This document shows positions 16,070-24,922 of a stretch of DNA of 64,000 nt, in pieces; position 1 is the first letter of the stretch, and each line of letters opens with the position of its first letter. The DNA lies in contig NZ_CP019449.1 in NCBI RefSeq assembly GCF_001984035.1, positions 4,221,027-4,285,026 on the forward strand, written 5' to 3'. The notes beneath the pieces are model-generated. The model was not told the DNA's origin and searched no databases. It saw only the letters and a list, made by a program, of their open reading frames with translations. Origin of the DNA: Sphingopyxis sp. QXT-31 (GTDB taxonomy: Bacteria; Pseudomonadota; Alphaproteobacteria; Sphingomonadales; Sphingomonadaceae). The position numbers and the translations under genes are program-made.

Positions 16070-17776
16070 TTGCAGCGTCTACTATTGATCCTGTTGGCGA
16101 TGGCCCTGTTCGCGGGCTGGACCCCCGCCGAGGCGGCGCCGCGATCGGCGCCGTGCACGCTGCAAACCGACCCCGCTACGGACTATGAAACGGTGTCGCA
16201 GGCCCGCGCGACGCGCGATTGCGACGCCGACCGCTGGTCGCTCGCAGGGCCGCGAAGCTGGCTTTTCTTCGACGCCCATACCATCGCAGCGGCCGGCGCA
16301 GGCCCGATCGAGTTCAACGCGCGCACCAGCCGCTTCCACCGCATCGCGCTGTTCGTCCGCTACGCCGACGGCAGCGTCGCGCGCATTGTGCGGAGCGGAC
16401 ATCAACCGATGCCCTATCGCCTCGCAGGCCCCGATTTCTACCTCGCCGTGCCGCAGCGCGCCTCGCGTCCGGTCGAGATCGCGGTCGCCTTCGACCGGCT
16501 GAGCTATCTCACCACGCTGAAGACCGCTCGGCTGGCGCCCGCGGGCGAAGGCGGCTGGTCGACGGGGACGATACTGCTGATCGCGCTGTTCACCGGGCTC
16601 GCGCTCGCGCCGATCGTGTTCAACATCGCCTTCTTCCGCGTGCTGCGCGAGCGCTTCCTGCTGTGGCACATGACGCTGGCAACCTGCATCATCCTCCACA
16701 CCAGCCTGTCGTCGGGGCTCGCCTTTGCCGTGGTGCCCGGGATCAGCGCGCTCGCTTACGGCTATCTGTCGCAGATCAGCTTCAGCCTGGGCATCGTCGC
16801 GGCGACGATGTTCTGCCTGAACTTCGTCGAGCCCGACAAGATCACCCGCGGCGAGCGGCGCGCGCTCTTTGCCTGCGTGCTGTGGATCCCGCTGTTCGGT
16901 GCGGTCGCGATGGCGCCCGTCGAGGCGATCCGGCCATGGGGCGGCCAAATCTATTTCGCGGCCTATCTGCCGGTGCTGCTGACTTATGTCGTCGTGCTGA
17001 CGCGCACCTGCCGCCGCGGCAGCCGCGCGGCGATGTATCAGGCGGCCGCCTGGGCGCCGATCATCGCCTGCGGGTTCGAGCGCGTCGCGCGCGGGGTCGG
17101 CCTCTATGTCGGGCCGCTCTGGCTCGACCAATTGCTCTATCTGGCGATCGCGCTCGAACTCGTGATCACCGCGCTCGGCGTCGCCGACCGCTTCATGATC
17201 ATGCGGCGCGAGCGCGACCGCGCGCAGGCGCTGGCGGGCGCGATGGAGGATGCCGCGCAGACCGACCCGCTGACGCGGCTCAGCAACCGCCGCGGGCTCG
17301 AAAATCTGCTCGCAACCGATACGCGGCGCTTCACCGCGGCGGCACTGATCGACATCGACCATTTCAAGTCGGTCAACGACCGCTATGGCCACCAGGTCGG
17401 CGACGCGGTGCTGTGCGCCGCCGCGGCGGGGCTGCGCGAAGGCCATGGCGGTATCGTCGCGCGCATCGGCGGCGAGGAATTTTTCCTGCTGATCGACCGC
17501 CCCGACGCCGCGGGCACCGCCGAGCGCTGCCGCCAGGCGATCGCGCGCCGCATCGCCGCCGACGTGCCGCAGATCCCGCATCCGGTGAGCGCCAGCGGCG
17601 GGCTGCTGATCTTCGAGGCGCGGACCGACGGCGCGGCGCTCGATTTCGACCGGCTGTTCGCCGAGACCGACCGGCTGCTCTACGCCGCCAAGCACAGCGG
17701 GCGCGATTGCATGGTCGCCGATCGCTGGCAGCAGCCCGAGCCGCCGGCCGCGGGCAGGGTGGGCGCGGCGGCCTAA
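16070..17776 (+). CDS. Membrane diguanylate cyclase with 7TM-DISM sensor
   Basis: Protein of 568 residues. A signal peptide (LLILLAMALFAGWTPAEA) is followed by a periplasmic 7TMR-DISM-like domain, then about seven membrane helices (roughly 165-380), then a GGDEF domain from about 395. The active-site motif is GGEEF near residues 467-471, preceded by TDPLTRLSNRRGL, so it should make cyclic di-GMP. No EAL domain is present. The start is TTG at 16070 with GGGGAAG upstream; the signal peptide supports it. Its stop overlaps the convergent VOC gene by four bases. Confidence 0.92.
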   Translation: MQRLLLILLAMALFAGWTPAEAAPRSAPCTLQTDPATDYETVSQARATRDCDADRWSLAGPRSWLFFDAHTIAAAGAGPIEFNARTSRFHRIALFVRYADGSVARIVRSGHQPMPYRLAGPDFYLAVPQRASRPVEIAVAFDRLSYLTTLKTARLAPAGEGGWSTGTILLIALFTGLALAPIVFNIAFFRVLRERFLLWHMTLATCIILHTSLSSGLAFAVVPGISALAYGYLSQISFSLGIVAATMFCLNFVEPDKITRGERRALFACVLWIPLFGAVAMAPVEAIRPWGGQIYFAAYLPVLLTYVVVLTRTCRRGSRAAMYQAAAWAPIIACGFERVARGVGLYVGPLWLDQLLYLAIALELVITALGVADRFMIMRRERDRAQALAGAMEDAAQTDPLTRLSNRRGLENLLATDTRRFTAAALIDIDHFKSVNDRYGHQVGDAVLCAAAAGLREGHGGIVARIGGEEFFLLIDRPDAAGTAERCRQAIARRIAADVPQIPHPVSASGGLLIFEARTDGAALDFDRLFAETDRLLYAAKHSGRDCMVADRWQQPEPPAAGRVGAAA

Positions 17777-18183
17777 TCGTCGATCAGCGCGTCGTAACCG
17801 CGGTCGTTGAATTCGATCAGGCAGAAGCCGTTGCCGAAAGGGTCGGCGAACATCGCCTGCCGCCCATAGGGCAGGTCGAGCGGACCATCTTCTAGAATTG
17901 CGCCCGCCGCCAATGCGCGCGCGACCGCGGCGCCGAGATCGTCGACGGTGAAATCGGGATGCACCGGGGTCCAGTGCCGGCCGTAGTTTCGCGCGCCGCC
18001 GCCCGCGGGTCCGATGCTCGACCCGTCGGGTTTGACGATCAGATAGATGGGCACGCCGCCGCCGAGCAGTTCGACGATATCCGCGTCGAAACGCCGCGCG
18101 GCGGTGAGGCCGAGGCCTTGCGTGTAGAAAGCTTCGCCCGCGGCAAGGTCGGGCACGTCGATGTTGATCAGCAGACCCGGCAT
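17773..18183 (-). CDS. VOC (glyoxalase/bleomycin resistance) family protein
   Basis: Protein of 136 residues with one vicinal-oxygen-chelate domain: paired beta-alpha-beta-beta-beta modules, start INIDVPDLAAGEAFY and end MFADPFGNGFCLIEF, the latter containing the usual DPxGN motif. Such proteins bind a metal and act as lyases, dioxygenases or drug binders; this one cannot be assigned further. It starts 4 bases after the cupin gene stop and is the last gene of a compact minus-strand run containing glyoxalase I. Confidence 0.85.
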   Translation of the reverse strand: MPGLLINIDVPDLAAGEAFYTQGLGLTAARRFDADIVELLGGGVPIYLIVKPDGSSIGPAGGGARNYGRHWTPVHPDFTVDDLGAAVARALAAGAILEDGPLDLPYGRQAMFADPFGNGFCLIEFNDRGYDALIDD

Positions 18184-18187
18184 CGTG

Positions 18188-18610
18188 TCAGCCCGCGCCG
18201 GGCGCCAGCCGCGCGTCGCGCGGTCCCGACCAGTGGATGACCATCAGGCATTCGTCGCGGAGACAGGTGTCGGCATGCGCCTGTCCGCCGGGCTGGAACC
18301 AGTGGCCGCCGGGGCCGACGACGGGCGCCGCGGCTTCGCTGCCGCCCGCGTCCCAATGCTTCATCTCGCCGCGGATGACGGTCAGCCGATAGTCGGCGCT
18401 GTGGATGTGGAGCCGCCCGGGGCCGCGGCCGAAACGCATCAGCATAACCGAGGGGCCGGTCGCGGGGTCGCCCGACAGCAGCGCGATCGCGGGTCCGGCG
18501 GGATTGGCCGGGTTCACCGGCTCGAACTTGGCGTCGCCGAGCGGGGTGACGACCGACGCGCCCGCACCCCCATCCGACGCCGCGGCGAGGAGGGCGAGCG
18601 CGAGCAGCAT
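18188..18610 (-). CDS. Exported cupin-domain protein
   Basis: Protein of 140 residues. It starts with a short hydrophobic export signal (LLALALLAAA). The rest is a cupin barrel: metal-binding histidines are visible in GRLHIHSADYRLTVIRGEM and GQAHADTC. It resembles the DUF4437/ChrR-type cupins. The ATG at 18608-18610 lies only one base after the glyoxalase I stop, so the genes are translationally linked. No enzymatic role can be inferred. Confidence 0.75.
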   Translation of the reverse strand: MLLALALLAAASDGGAGASVVTPLGDAKFEPVNPANPAGPAIALLSGDPATGPSVMLMRFGRGPGRLHIHSADYRLTVIRGEMKHWDAGGSEAAAPVVGPGGHWFQPGGQAHADTCLRDECLMVIHWSGPRDARLAPGAG

Positions 18611-18611
18611 C

Positions 18612-19049
18612 TTACCAGACGCCGGTGTTCGGCATCGACGACCACGGCTCCTGCGGCGGCAGATGGCCGTCCTGCAGCAGCTCGATGGAGATGCCGTCGG
18701 GCGAGCGGACGAAGGCCATATGTCCGTCGCGCGGCGGACGGTTGATCGTCACCCCGGCGTCCATCAGCCGCTGGCAGGTGTCGTAGATATCGTCGACGCG
18801 GTATGCCAGATGCCCGAAATTGCGCCCGCCGCCATAGGTTTCCGCCGCGCTACCGTCTTCGGGCGGCCAATTATAGGTCAGCTCGACCTCGGCGACGCCG
18901 GCCTGTCCGGGCGGGGCGAGGAAGATCAGCGTGAAACGGCCGGCTTCATTATCGAAGCGGCGCACTTCCTCGAGCCCGATCAGCTTGAAGAAATCGACGG
19001 TGGCTTGCGGATCCGTCACGCGGATCATGGTGTGGAGATATTTTGTCAT
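18612..19049 (-). CDS. gloA: Lactoylglutathione lyase (glyoxalase I) family protein
   Basis: VOC protein of 145 residues close to bacterial glyoxalase I, which isomerises the methylglyoxal-glutathione adduct. It opens with [18 protein letters not shown] (first metal histidine), then EVELTYNW (glutamate ligand), [13 protein letters not shown] (second histidine) and [11 protein letters not shown] (second glutamate), which are the four expected metal ligands. It lies in a run with a thioesterase upstream and cupin and VOC genes downstream. Confidence 0.88.
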   Translation of the reverse strand: MTKYLHTMIRVTDPQATVDFFKLIGLEEVRRFDNEAGRFTLIFLAPPGQAGVAEVELTYNWPPEDGSAAETYGGGRNFGHLAYRVDDIYDTCQRLMDAGVTINRPPRDGHMAFVRSPDGISIELLQDGHLPPQEPWSSMPNTGVW

Positions 19050-19058
19050 GGCGCCAAT

Positions 19059-19496
19059 CTAGGCGCGCAGCGACGTTTGTTCAAACGCCTCGAACAGGTT
19101 TACGAATTCATCGGGCACCGGCGCGGGCGCACCGCGCGCTTCGGCGACGTGGACGCTGACCTCCAGCCCCGTCGCGCGCAAATCTTCGGCGCCCTTGCCG
19201 TGCAGTTCGAACAGGAAGGTCATCGAGCTGCGGCCCACGCGCGAGCAGCGCACGCAAATGTCGATCTCCTCGTCGAGCAGGATCGGCACCTTATAATCCA
19301 CCTCGGCGCGCGCGACGTGGAATTCGGGGCTCTCGCGCTCGGGCCAGCGGTCATAGACCCCCGCGGCGCGCCAATATTCGGTGATCCCGATGTCGAAATA
19401 TTCGAGGTAGCGGCTGTTGAACACGACCGCCTGCGCGTCGATCTCGGCATAGCGGACGCGCTTGGTGAGGTGGAATTTGAAGTCGCTGCGCGGCAT
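19059..19496 (-). CDS. 4HBT-family acyl-CoA thioesterase
   Basis: Hot-dog fold thioesterase of 145 residues. RVRYAEIDAQAVVFNSRYLEYFD matches the 4-hydroxybenzoyl-CoA thioesterase signature, in which the aspartate acts as catalytic residue; here the position is D in EIDAQAVV. Such enzymes hydrolyse acyl-CoA or acyl-ACP. The ATG at 19494-19496 was chosen on family length. It is spaced 9-14 bases from its neighbours, consistent with an operon. Confidence 0.88.
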   Translation of the reverse strand: MPRSDFKFHLTKRVRYAEIDAQAVVFNSRYLEYFDIGITEYWRAAGVYDRWPERESPEFHVARAEVDYKVPILLDEEIDICVRCSRVGRSSMTFLFELHGKGAEDLRATGLEVSVHVAEARGAPAPVPDEFVNLFEAFEQTSLRA

Positions 19497-19510
19497 GGGA
19501 ATCCTCGGAT

Positions 19511-20263
19511 CTAGTCGGTAAGCCGCGCCACGCTGTCGATCAGCAGCGCGATGTCGGTGCCCCGCGACAGCCGGTGGTCGCCGCCCTTGACCAGCGTCAC
19601 CTGGACATCGTCGCTGGCGAGCGCTGCGGCGAGGCCCAGGCTGATGTCGGGCGGGACGTCGCCGTCCTCCTGCCCATGCAGCAGCCGCACCGGGCAGGCG
19701 AGCGGGATGGGCGCTTCGAGCAGGCGGTTCGCTTCGCCCGACTGCCAGAAGGCGCGCGTCGTGACATAGGGCTGGTCGCTGTACGGCGTGTCTTCGCGCA
19801 GTTCGCCCTCGGCGAGGATGATCGCCTTCTCCTCGGGCGTGAAACCCCAGTCCGTGAAATCGGGCGCCGCGGCGATGCCGATGAGCCCCGCGACGCGGCC
19901 GGGCCCGTCGCGCTGGACGAGAGCGAGCGCGGTGAGCAGCATCAGCCAGCCGCCCATCGACGATCCGACGATCACGACCGGGCCCTCGATGCGGGCATCG
20001 ATCAGGTCGAGGACGTCGCCGCGCCAGTCGAGCAAAGTCTGCTCGGCAAACAATCCGTCCGACAGCCCGCATCCGGCATAGTCGAGCAGCAGGCACGCGC
20101 GGCCCTCGCTCGCGGCCCAGTCGAACAGCGCGGTCGCCTTGCCCCCCGCCATGTCGGACATATAGCCGGGCAGGAAGACGATCGTCGGGCCGGTCCCCGC
20201 GACATGGCGATGGGCGAGCCGCGGGCGGGCTTTGCGTTCGAGATACTCGACTGCGTCGCTCAC
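19511..20263 (-). CDS. Alpha/beta hydrolase
   Basis: Hydrolase-fold protein of 250 residues. The nucleophile elbow is GSSMGGW near residue 100, preceded by the oxyanion segment FLPGYMSDMAGGK. The catalytic aspartate and histidine are probably in LLHGQEDGDVPP and GGDHRLSRG. The start is a GTG at 20261-20263, five bases after the DUF6356 stop; the long upstream frame has no family match. It resembles the small PHB-depolymerase-like or palmitoyl-thioesterase-like (ABHD10) hydrolases, but the substrate is unknown. Confidence 0.85.
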   Translation of the reverse strand: MSDAVEYLERKARPRLAHRHVAGTGPTIVFLPGYMSDMAGGKATALFDWAASEGRACLLLDYAGCGLSDGLFAEQTLLDWRGDVLDLIDARIEGPVVIVGSSMGGWLMLLTALALVQRDGPGRVAGLIGIAAAPDFTDWGFTPEEKAIILAEGELREDTPYSDQPYVTTRAFWQSGEANRLLEAPIPLACPVRLLHGQEDGDVPPDISLGLAAALASDDVQVTLVKGGDHRLSRGTDIALLIDSVARLTD

Positions 20264-20268
20264 GCCGC

Positions 20269-20523
20269 TCAGATCACCCAGTCGATGGTGCTCATCTGCA
20301 TCACCGCCTGCCCCTTGGCGCGGCGCTGTTCGACCATGATCTTGTTGAGCCGCGCGATGGTGTCGCTGCCGGTGGTGATGCACCAGCCGGGGACCACCGC
20401 ATGCGCCAGCGCGCACATCCCGCCCCAGATCATCGTCACGCCGAATTTCGACGCGACGCCGAAATGTTCGATGTAATTTTCGTCGACGCTCTTGGGGTGG
20501 TCGACGAACAGGCGCTTGAACAT
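20269..20523 (-). CDS. DUF6356 family protein
   Basis: Small protein of 84 residues with one probable membrane segment (FGVTMIWGGMCALAHAVVPG). The N-terminal FKRLFVDHPKSVDENYIEHF is characteristic of a small family (DUF6356) common in sphingomonads. Function unknown. It lies five bases upstream of the hydrolase gene and about 65 bases downstream of the XRE regulator gene. Confidence 0.8.
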   Translation of the reverse strand: MFKRLFVDHPKSVDENYIEHFGVASKFGVTMIWGGMCALAHAVVPGWCITTGSDTIARLNKIMVEQRRAKGQAVMQMSTIDWVI

Positions 20524-20588
20524 GGGGGATGCTCCTTTCCGGCTGCCGCCGCCCTAGCGGGGCGGGGGCGGGGGAGCAAGGTTGCCGG

Positions 20589-20780
20589 TCAATCGCGCAG
20601 GAAAATCTCTTCGATGGACATCGCGAACAGGTCGGCGATGCGAAAGGCGAGCGGGAGCGACGGGTCGTATTTGCCGGTCTCGATCGCGTTGACCGACTGG
20701 CGCGACACTTCGAGCCGTTCGGCGAGGTCCTGCTGGCTCCAGTCTCGCTCGGCACGCAGGACCTTCAGGCGGTTTCTCAC
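20589..20780 (-). CDS. XRE-family HTH regulator (63 aa)
   Basis: A minimal HTH_3 protein of 63 residues: NRLKVLRAERDWSQQDLAERLEVSRQSVNAIETGKYDPSL is a complete helix-turn-helix of the YozG/Cro type. Its start is GTG at 20778-20780, overlapping the stop of the upstream membrane-protein gene as GTGA. Such pairs, a small XRE regulator behind a multi-helix membrane protein, are frequent in proteobacteria and are probably autoregulated. Confidence 0.9.
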   Translation of the reverse strand: MRNRLKVLRAERDWSQQDLAERLEVSRQSVNAIETGKYDPSLPLAFRIADLFAMSIEEIFLRD

Positions 20781-21397
20781 GACCCCTCCGCGCGCCGCTC
20801 GGCCGCCGCCATGATCATCTGACCAATCCCCAGCCCGATCGCCCAGACCGGCACCACCCACCAGGCGGGCACATGCGGCGCGACGCCGAAGGTTTCGAGA
20901 AAACCCCAAAGGGTCCCGACGAGGAGGACCAGCGCGAGGCCGACCAGCGCGGCGCTGGTCTGGCGATAGCGCAGATATTCATCCTCTTCCTCGACGACGT
21001 AACGCGCCAGCGTCCACACGAAGAAGACCATCGGCACCGAGGGCAGGAGCGCGATCGCCCATAACAGCGCGCCTTGCGGATCGAGATAGTTGCGAACGGT
21101 CATCGCGGTCCCCAGGCACAGGACATAGCCGACCGACCAGATCAGCATGCGCCGGTTGTACCGCCGCGTCGCGGGCGACAGCGCGCCGGCCGCGGCTTGC
21201 CGGTTGTTCGCTGCTTTCGTCATCGGGACGAGCAGCAGCGCTGCCGCCGCGACGAAGGGGAGCGAACGCCAGCCGCCCAGCACGCCGCGATGCTCGAAAT
21301 AGGCGATGGCACACAGCGCCAGCGCAAAGGCCGCCGCCCACAAGCCCGGCTGGCGGCCCGCGAAGCCCGTTTCGGTTTTTGCAGCCTGCTCGGCCAT
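20777..21397 (-). CDS. Integral membrane protein paired with XRE regulator
   Basis: Protein of 206 residues with about five hydrophobic helices: two near the N-terminus (LWAAAFALALCAIAYF, LPFVAAAALLLVPM), then IWSVGYVLCLGTAM, LWAIALLPSVPMVFFVW, and a late pair (LVGLALVLLVGTLWGF, WWVVPVWAIGLGIGQMIM). No catalytic motif is visible. It is coupled to the XRE gene by a GTGA overlap. Function unknown; possibly a sensor or a partner controlled by the XRE protein. Confidence 0.85.
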   Translation of the reverse strand: MAEQAAKTETGFAGRQPGLWAAAFALALCAIAYFEHRGVLGGWRSLPFVAAAALLLVPMTKAANNRQAAAGALSPATRRYNRRMLIWSVGYVLCLGTAMTVRNYLDPQGALLWAIALLPSVPMVFFVWTLARYVVEEEDEYLRYRQTSAALVGLALVLLVGTLWGFLETFGVAPHVPAWWVVPVWAIGLGIGQMIMAAAERRAEGS

Positions 21398-21427
21398 GTC
21401 AAACTTCCTTATCCGATAGACAAGGGA

Positions 21428-21456
21428 GCTTTACATCGGCTTCTATACAAAGTCAA
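21428..21456 (-). promoter_or_regulatory. Possible promoter of the membrane protein-XRE operon
   Basis: On the minus strand: TTGACT (21456-21451), 17 bases, TAAAGC (21433-21428), about 30 bases before the ATG. The -35 box overlaps an imperfect palindrome GTCAA-tgtcac-TTGAC that could be the XRE operator. Confidence 0.4.
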
Positions 21457-21498
21457 GTGACATTGACATAATGACAAGGATGCTATCGGGAGTGTCGC

Positions 21499-21897
21499 TT
21501 AGCCTTTATGGCTCAACCGCCAGTTGGCGAGATGCGCTGCCGCGAGGCCGAGCGCGCCGAGCGTGGTCAGCAATGTGTCGGCGGACGCGTTCGCGGTCGC
21601 GATCCATCCTTCATGCGCGACGAGCCCCGCTGCGAGCAAAACCAGCCCGATCACCGCGACCACCCCCGGCGCCGACCGTTGGTGCCGCGCCCAGCCGCCG
21701 CGCATCGCGACGAATGCCGCGGGCAGCGCGAGCGTCAGGATCGCGGCATGCGTCCATTCGGGCAGCGCGATCCAATGGCCGAGCGCGGGGGCGAGCAGGA
21801 GCAGCATCGGCAGCGCGAGGCAGTGGAGCAGGCAGGTCGCCGACAGCGCCAGGCCGGCAAGGTCGGCGAGGCGCGGGTGCGCGGCGGGGAGGGGCAT
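21499..21897 (-). CDS. MerC-domain membrane protein
   Basis: Protein of about 132 residues with four hydrophobic segments and the MerC-type cysteine motif in the first helix (SATCLLHCLALPMLL). MerC proteins carry metal ions such as Hg or are found next to zinc regulators (Zur) as putative zinc-related membrane proteins. No mercury-resistance genes are nearby, and a strong palindrome lies 37-55 bases upstream of the chosen ATG (21895-21897). The open frame extends to 21951, inside the palindrome, which is less likely as start. Confidence 0.8.
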   Translation of the reverse strand: MPLPAAHPRLADLAGLALSATCLLHCLALPMLLLLAPALGHWIALPEWTHAAILTLALPAAFVAMRGGWARHQRSAPGVVAVIGLVLLAAGLVAHEGWIATANASADTLLTTLGALGLAAAHLANWRLSHKG

Positions 21898-21933
21898 GGA
21901 GGAACTTTCGCAAGGCAGTTGGTCCGCCCAGAT

Positions 21934-21952
21934 AATGATACATTGTATCATT
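21934..21952. promoter_or_regulatory. 19-bp palindrome upstream of MerC, possible Zur/Fur-type box
   Basis: AATGATACA-T-TGTATCATT is a perfect 9+1+9 palindrome in an AT-rich island of otherwise GC-rich DNA. Its length and form match Fur-superfamily operators. It lies between the divergent MerC and thrS genes, closer to MerC. Regulator identity is an inference. Confidence 0.6.
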
Positions 21953-22055
21953 GCAAGCGCTATTGCCGCCGCCGTTGCGAATCCGCCCCTTGCCGCCCAT
22001 ATCGCATGCTGGCAAAGGGGCGCTCTTTACCCCGCCAGAAAGGCCGATTTTTCCA

Positions 22056-24059
22056 ATGTCCCAGATGATCCGCGTCACCCTTCCCGATGGCTCTGCCCGT
22101 GAAGTCGCGCGCGGGACTACCCCGGCCCAGATCGCGGCCGACATCGGACCCGGCCTCGCCAAGGCCGCGCTCGCCGCGAAGATCGACGGCGAGCTGCGCG
22201 ACATCATGCGTCCGCTTGAGGAAGACACGAACCTCGCGCTGGTGACCAGCCGCGACGAGACCGACGCGCTCGAACTCGTCCGCCACGACTTTGCGCATGT
22301 GCTGGCGGAGGCGGTGCAGAACCTGTTTCCGGGCACGCAGATCACTTTCGGCCCCTCGACGAACGACGGTTTCTATTACGACTTCGCGCCGACCGCCGAC
22401 CATGGCCCGTTCCGCGACGAGGAATTGCCGCTGATCGAAGAAGAGATGCGCAAGATCATCGCCGCCGACCTGCCGCTCACGCGCGAAGTGTGGGAGCGCG
22501 ATGCGCTGATCGCCAAGTGGCAGGCAGATGGCGAGAGCTTCAAGGCCGAATGGGCGCATGAACTGCCCGAGGGCGAGGAACTCACGGTTTACCGCAGCGG
22601 TGACGGCTGGATGGATATGTGCCGCGGGCCGCATCTGGCATCGACGGGCAAGCTCGATCCCGCCGCGTTCAAGCTGACGCGCGTCTCGGGCGCCTATTGG
22701 CGCGGCGACCAGAAAAATGCCCAGCTCAGCCGCATCTATGGCACCGGCTGGCTCAACAAGAAGCAGCTCGCCGAACATCTCGTCCGGCTCGAGGAAGCGG
22801 CCAAGCGCGACCATCGCAAGATCGGCCGCGAGATGGACCTGTTCCACCTGCAGGAAGAAGCGCATGGCAGCGTCTTCTGGCATCCCAAGGGCTATCGCAT
22901 CTACCGCGAGCTCGAGGCCTATATGCGCCGCGCGATCGACGGCGCCGCCTATCAGGAGGTCAAGACCCCGCAAGTTATGGATGCGAAACAGTGGGAGCAG
23001 TCGGGCCACTGGGGCAAATATCGCGAGAATATGTTCGTCATTCCCGACGAGGTGCCGAACATCGAAGACGAAGGCCCGCTGGTCTCCGACGGCGCCGAGT
23101 GGATGGCGCTCAAGCCGATGAACTGCCCCGCGCATGTCCTGATCTTCCGCCAGGGCATGAAGTCGTATCGCGACCTGCCGCTGCGCATGGCCGAAATGGG
23201 CTGCTGCCACCGCAACGAGCCGCATGGCGCGCTGCACGGCATCATGCGCGTGCGCCAGTTCACGCAGGACGATGGCCATATCTTCTGCCGCGAGGACCAG
23301 ATCGTCGAGGAAGTGCGGTCTTTCTGCGAACTGCTCGACCGCGTGTACAAGCAGCTCGGTTTCGAAAAATATGCGGTCAAGCTCGCGCTGCGCCCCGAGA
23401 TGCGCTTCGGCACCGAGGAGATGTGGGACAAGGCCGAGGCGGAGCTGCGCGAAGCGGTCGAACGCGCCGGCATGGCGACCGAAGATTATGGCTGGGAAGA
23501 ATTGCCGGGCGAGGGCGCCTTTTACGCGCCGAAGTTGGAATTCCACCTGACCGATGCGATCGGCCGCACCTGGCAGTGCGGGACGATCCAGTCCGACCGC
23601 GTCATGCCCGAACGACTCGATGCGGCTTATGTGGGCGAGGATGGCGAAAAGCACCGCCCGGTGATGCTCCACCGCGCGATCCTCGGCACCTATGAGCGCT
23701 TCATCGGCATCCTGATCGAGCATTTCGCCGGCCGCTTCCCGACCTGGCTCGCGCCGGTGCAGGCGGTGGTCGCGACGATCGTCAGCGACGCCGACGATTA
23801 TGCGAAGGACGCGCTCGCGCAGCTCACCGCCGCGGGCATCCGCGCCGAAAGCGACCTTCGCAACGAGAAGATCAACTACAAGGTCCGCGAGCACAGCCTG
23901 CAGAAGGTCCCGTACCTGCTCGTCGTCGGCAAGCGCGAGGCCGAGGAAGGCAGTGTCGCGATCCGTACCCTCGGCCAGGACGGCCAGCGGATCATGCCGC
24001 TCGCCGAGGCGATTGCGATGCTCAAGGGCGAGGCGACCCCGCCCGACCTGCGCGGTTGA
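22056..24059 (+). CDS. thrS: Threonyl-tRNA synthetase
   Basis: Class II synthetase of 667 residues that charges tRNA-Thr. Domain order: TGS (1-65), editing domain with [10 protein letters not shown] and a C-terminal-side [13 protein letters not shown], catalytic core with the zinc cysteine in [10 protein letters not shown] and motif 2 [20 protein letters not shown], then the anticodon-binding domain from about 560. Length is normal. The ATG at 22056 was chosen over in-frame upstream codons on family length. Its TGA overlaps the next start. Confidence 0.97.
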   Translation: MSQMIRVTLPDGSAREVARGTTPAQIAADIGPGLAKAALAAKIDGELRDIMRPLEEDTNLALVTSRDETDALELVRHDFAHVLAEAVQNLFPGTQITFGPSTNDGFYYDFAPTADHGPFRDEELPLIEEEMRKIIAADLPLTREVWERDALIAKWQADGESFKAEWAHELPEGEELTVYRSGDGWMDMCRGPHLASTGKLDPAAFKLTRVSGAYWRGDQKNAQLSRIYGTGWLNKKQLAEHLVRLEEAAKRDHRKIGREMDLFHLQEEAHGSVFWHPKGYRIYRELEAYMRRAIDGAAYQEVKTPQVMDAKQWEQSGHWGKYRENMFVIPDEVPNIEDEGPLVSDGAEWMALKPMNCPAHVLIFRQGMKSYRDLPLRMAEMGCCHRNEPHGALHGIMRVRQFTQDDGHIFCREDQIVEEVRSFCELLDRVYKQLGFEKYAVKLALRPEMRFGTEEMWDKAEAELREAVERAGMATEDYGWEELPGEGAFYAPKLEFHLTDAIGRTWQCGTIQSDRVMPERLDAAYVGEDGEKHRPVMLHRAILGTYERFIGILIEHFAGRFPTWLAPVQAVVATIVSDADDYAKDALAQLTAAGIRAESDLRNEKINYKVREHSLQKVPYLLVVGKREAEEGSVAIRTLGQDGQRIMPLAEAIAMLKGEATPPDLRG

Positions 24060-24922
24060 GCGCGGCCGCGGACAAGCCGCGCCGCCGGTGGCGGCGCTGG
24101 CTGTTACTGCTCATCCTCTTGGGTGTCGCGCTCGTCGGTAAGGGGCTGTGGAACGCCGGCGCCGATCCGGTCATCCGAACCGCGAGCGTCGAGCTCGCCG
24201 ACTGGCCGGCGGGCGCGCCGCCGATGCGTGTGCTGCTCGTCTCCGACACGCATGTCGCGGGCCCCGACATGCCGCCCGAGCGGCTCGCCGCGCTGATGCG
24301 CCGTTTCAACAAGCTCAAACCCGACCTGATCCTGCTCGCGGGCGATTTTCACAGCGGCAAGACGCTGGCGACGCGCCATTATTCGGCCGCCGAACTCACC
24401 GCCCCCTTTGCCGAGGCGAAGGCCACCTATGGCGTGATCGCGGTGCTCGGCAATCACGATTACTGGTTTCAGCCCGAGCCGATCGCCAAGGGCATGAAGG
24501 CGGCGGGGGTGACCGTGCTGCGCAACCAGGCGGTGCGGCGCGGGCCGCTGATCGTCGGCGGGGTCGATGACGAGGTTACCAACCACGACAATCTGAAACG
24601 CACCTATGCCGCGATGGACGCGCTCGGCCCCGGGCCGCGCATCCTGACGACGCACAGCCCCGACATCGTCCCCGACCTGCCCGCACCCGTCGATGCGGTG
24701 TTCGCGGGCCACACCCATTGCGGCCAGATCGCGCTGCCTTTCGTCGGCGCGCTCAGCTATGCCTCAGCCTATGGCGACCGCTTCGCCTGCGGCGACATGA
24801 CCGACGGGATGCAGCGGCTGTTCGTCGGCGCCGGGCTCGGCACCAGCATCCTGCCGCTGCGCTACGGCGTGCCGCCCGATGTGTGGCTGGTGACGCTGGG
24901 GCCGAGGTCCGCCACGCCATGA
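24056..24922 (+). CDS. Membrane-anchored metallophosphoesterase
   Basis: Calcineurin-like phosphoesterase of 288 residues with an N-terminal membrane anchor ([18 protein letters not shown]). Metal-binding motifs are in order: [25 protein letters not shown] and GHTHCGQ. It resembles the YkuE/YaeI family of membrane-associated phosphoesterases; the substrate is unknown. The start is TTG at 24056, overlapping the thrS stop as TTGA, so it depends on coupling; no other start fits. It overlaps the next gene as ATGA. Confidence 0.9.
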   Translation: MSAAADKPRRRWRRWLLLLILLGVALVGKGLWNAGADPVIRTASVELADWPAGAPPMRVLLVSDTHVAGPDMPPERLAALMRRFNKLKPDLILLAGDFHSGKTLATRHYSAAELTAPFAEAKATYGVIAVLGNHDYWFQPEPIAKGMKAAGVTVLRNQAVRRGPLIVGGVDDEVTNHDNLKRTYAAMDALGPGPRILTTHSPDIVPDLPAPVDAVFAGHTHCGQIALPFVGALSYASAYGDRFACGDMTDGMQRLFVGAGLGTSILPLRYGVPPDVWLVTLGPRSATP

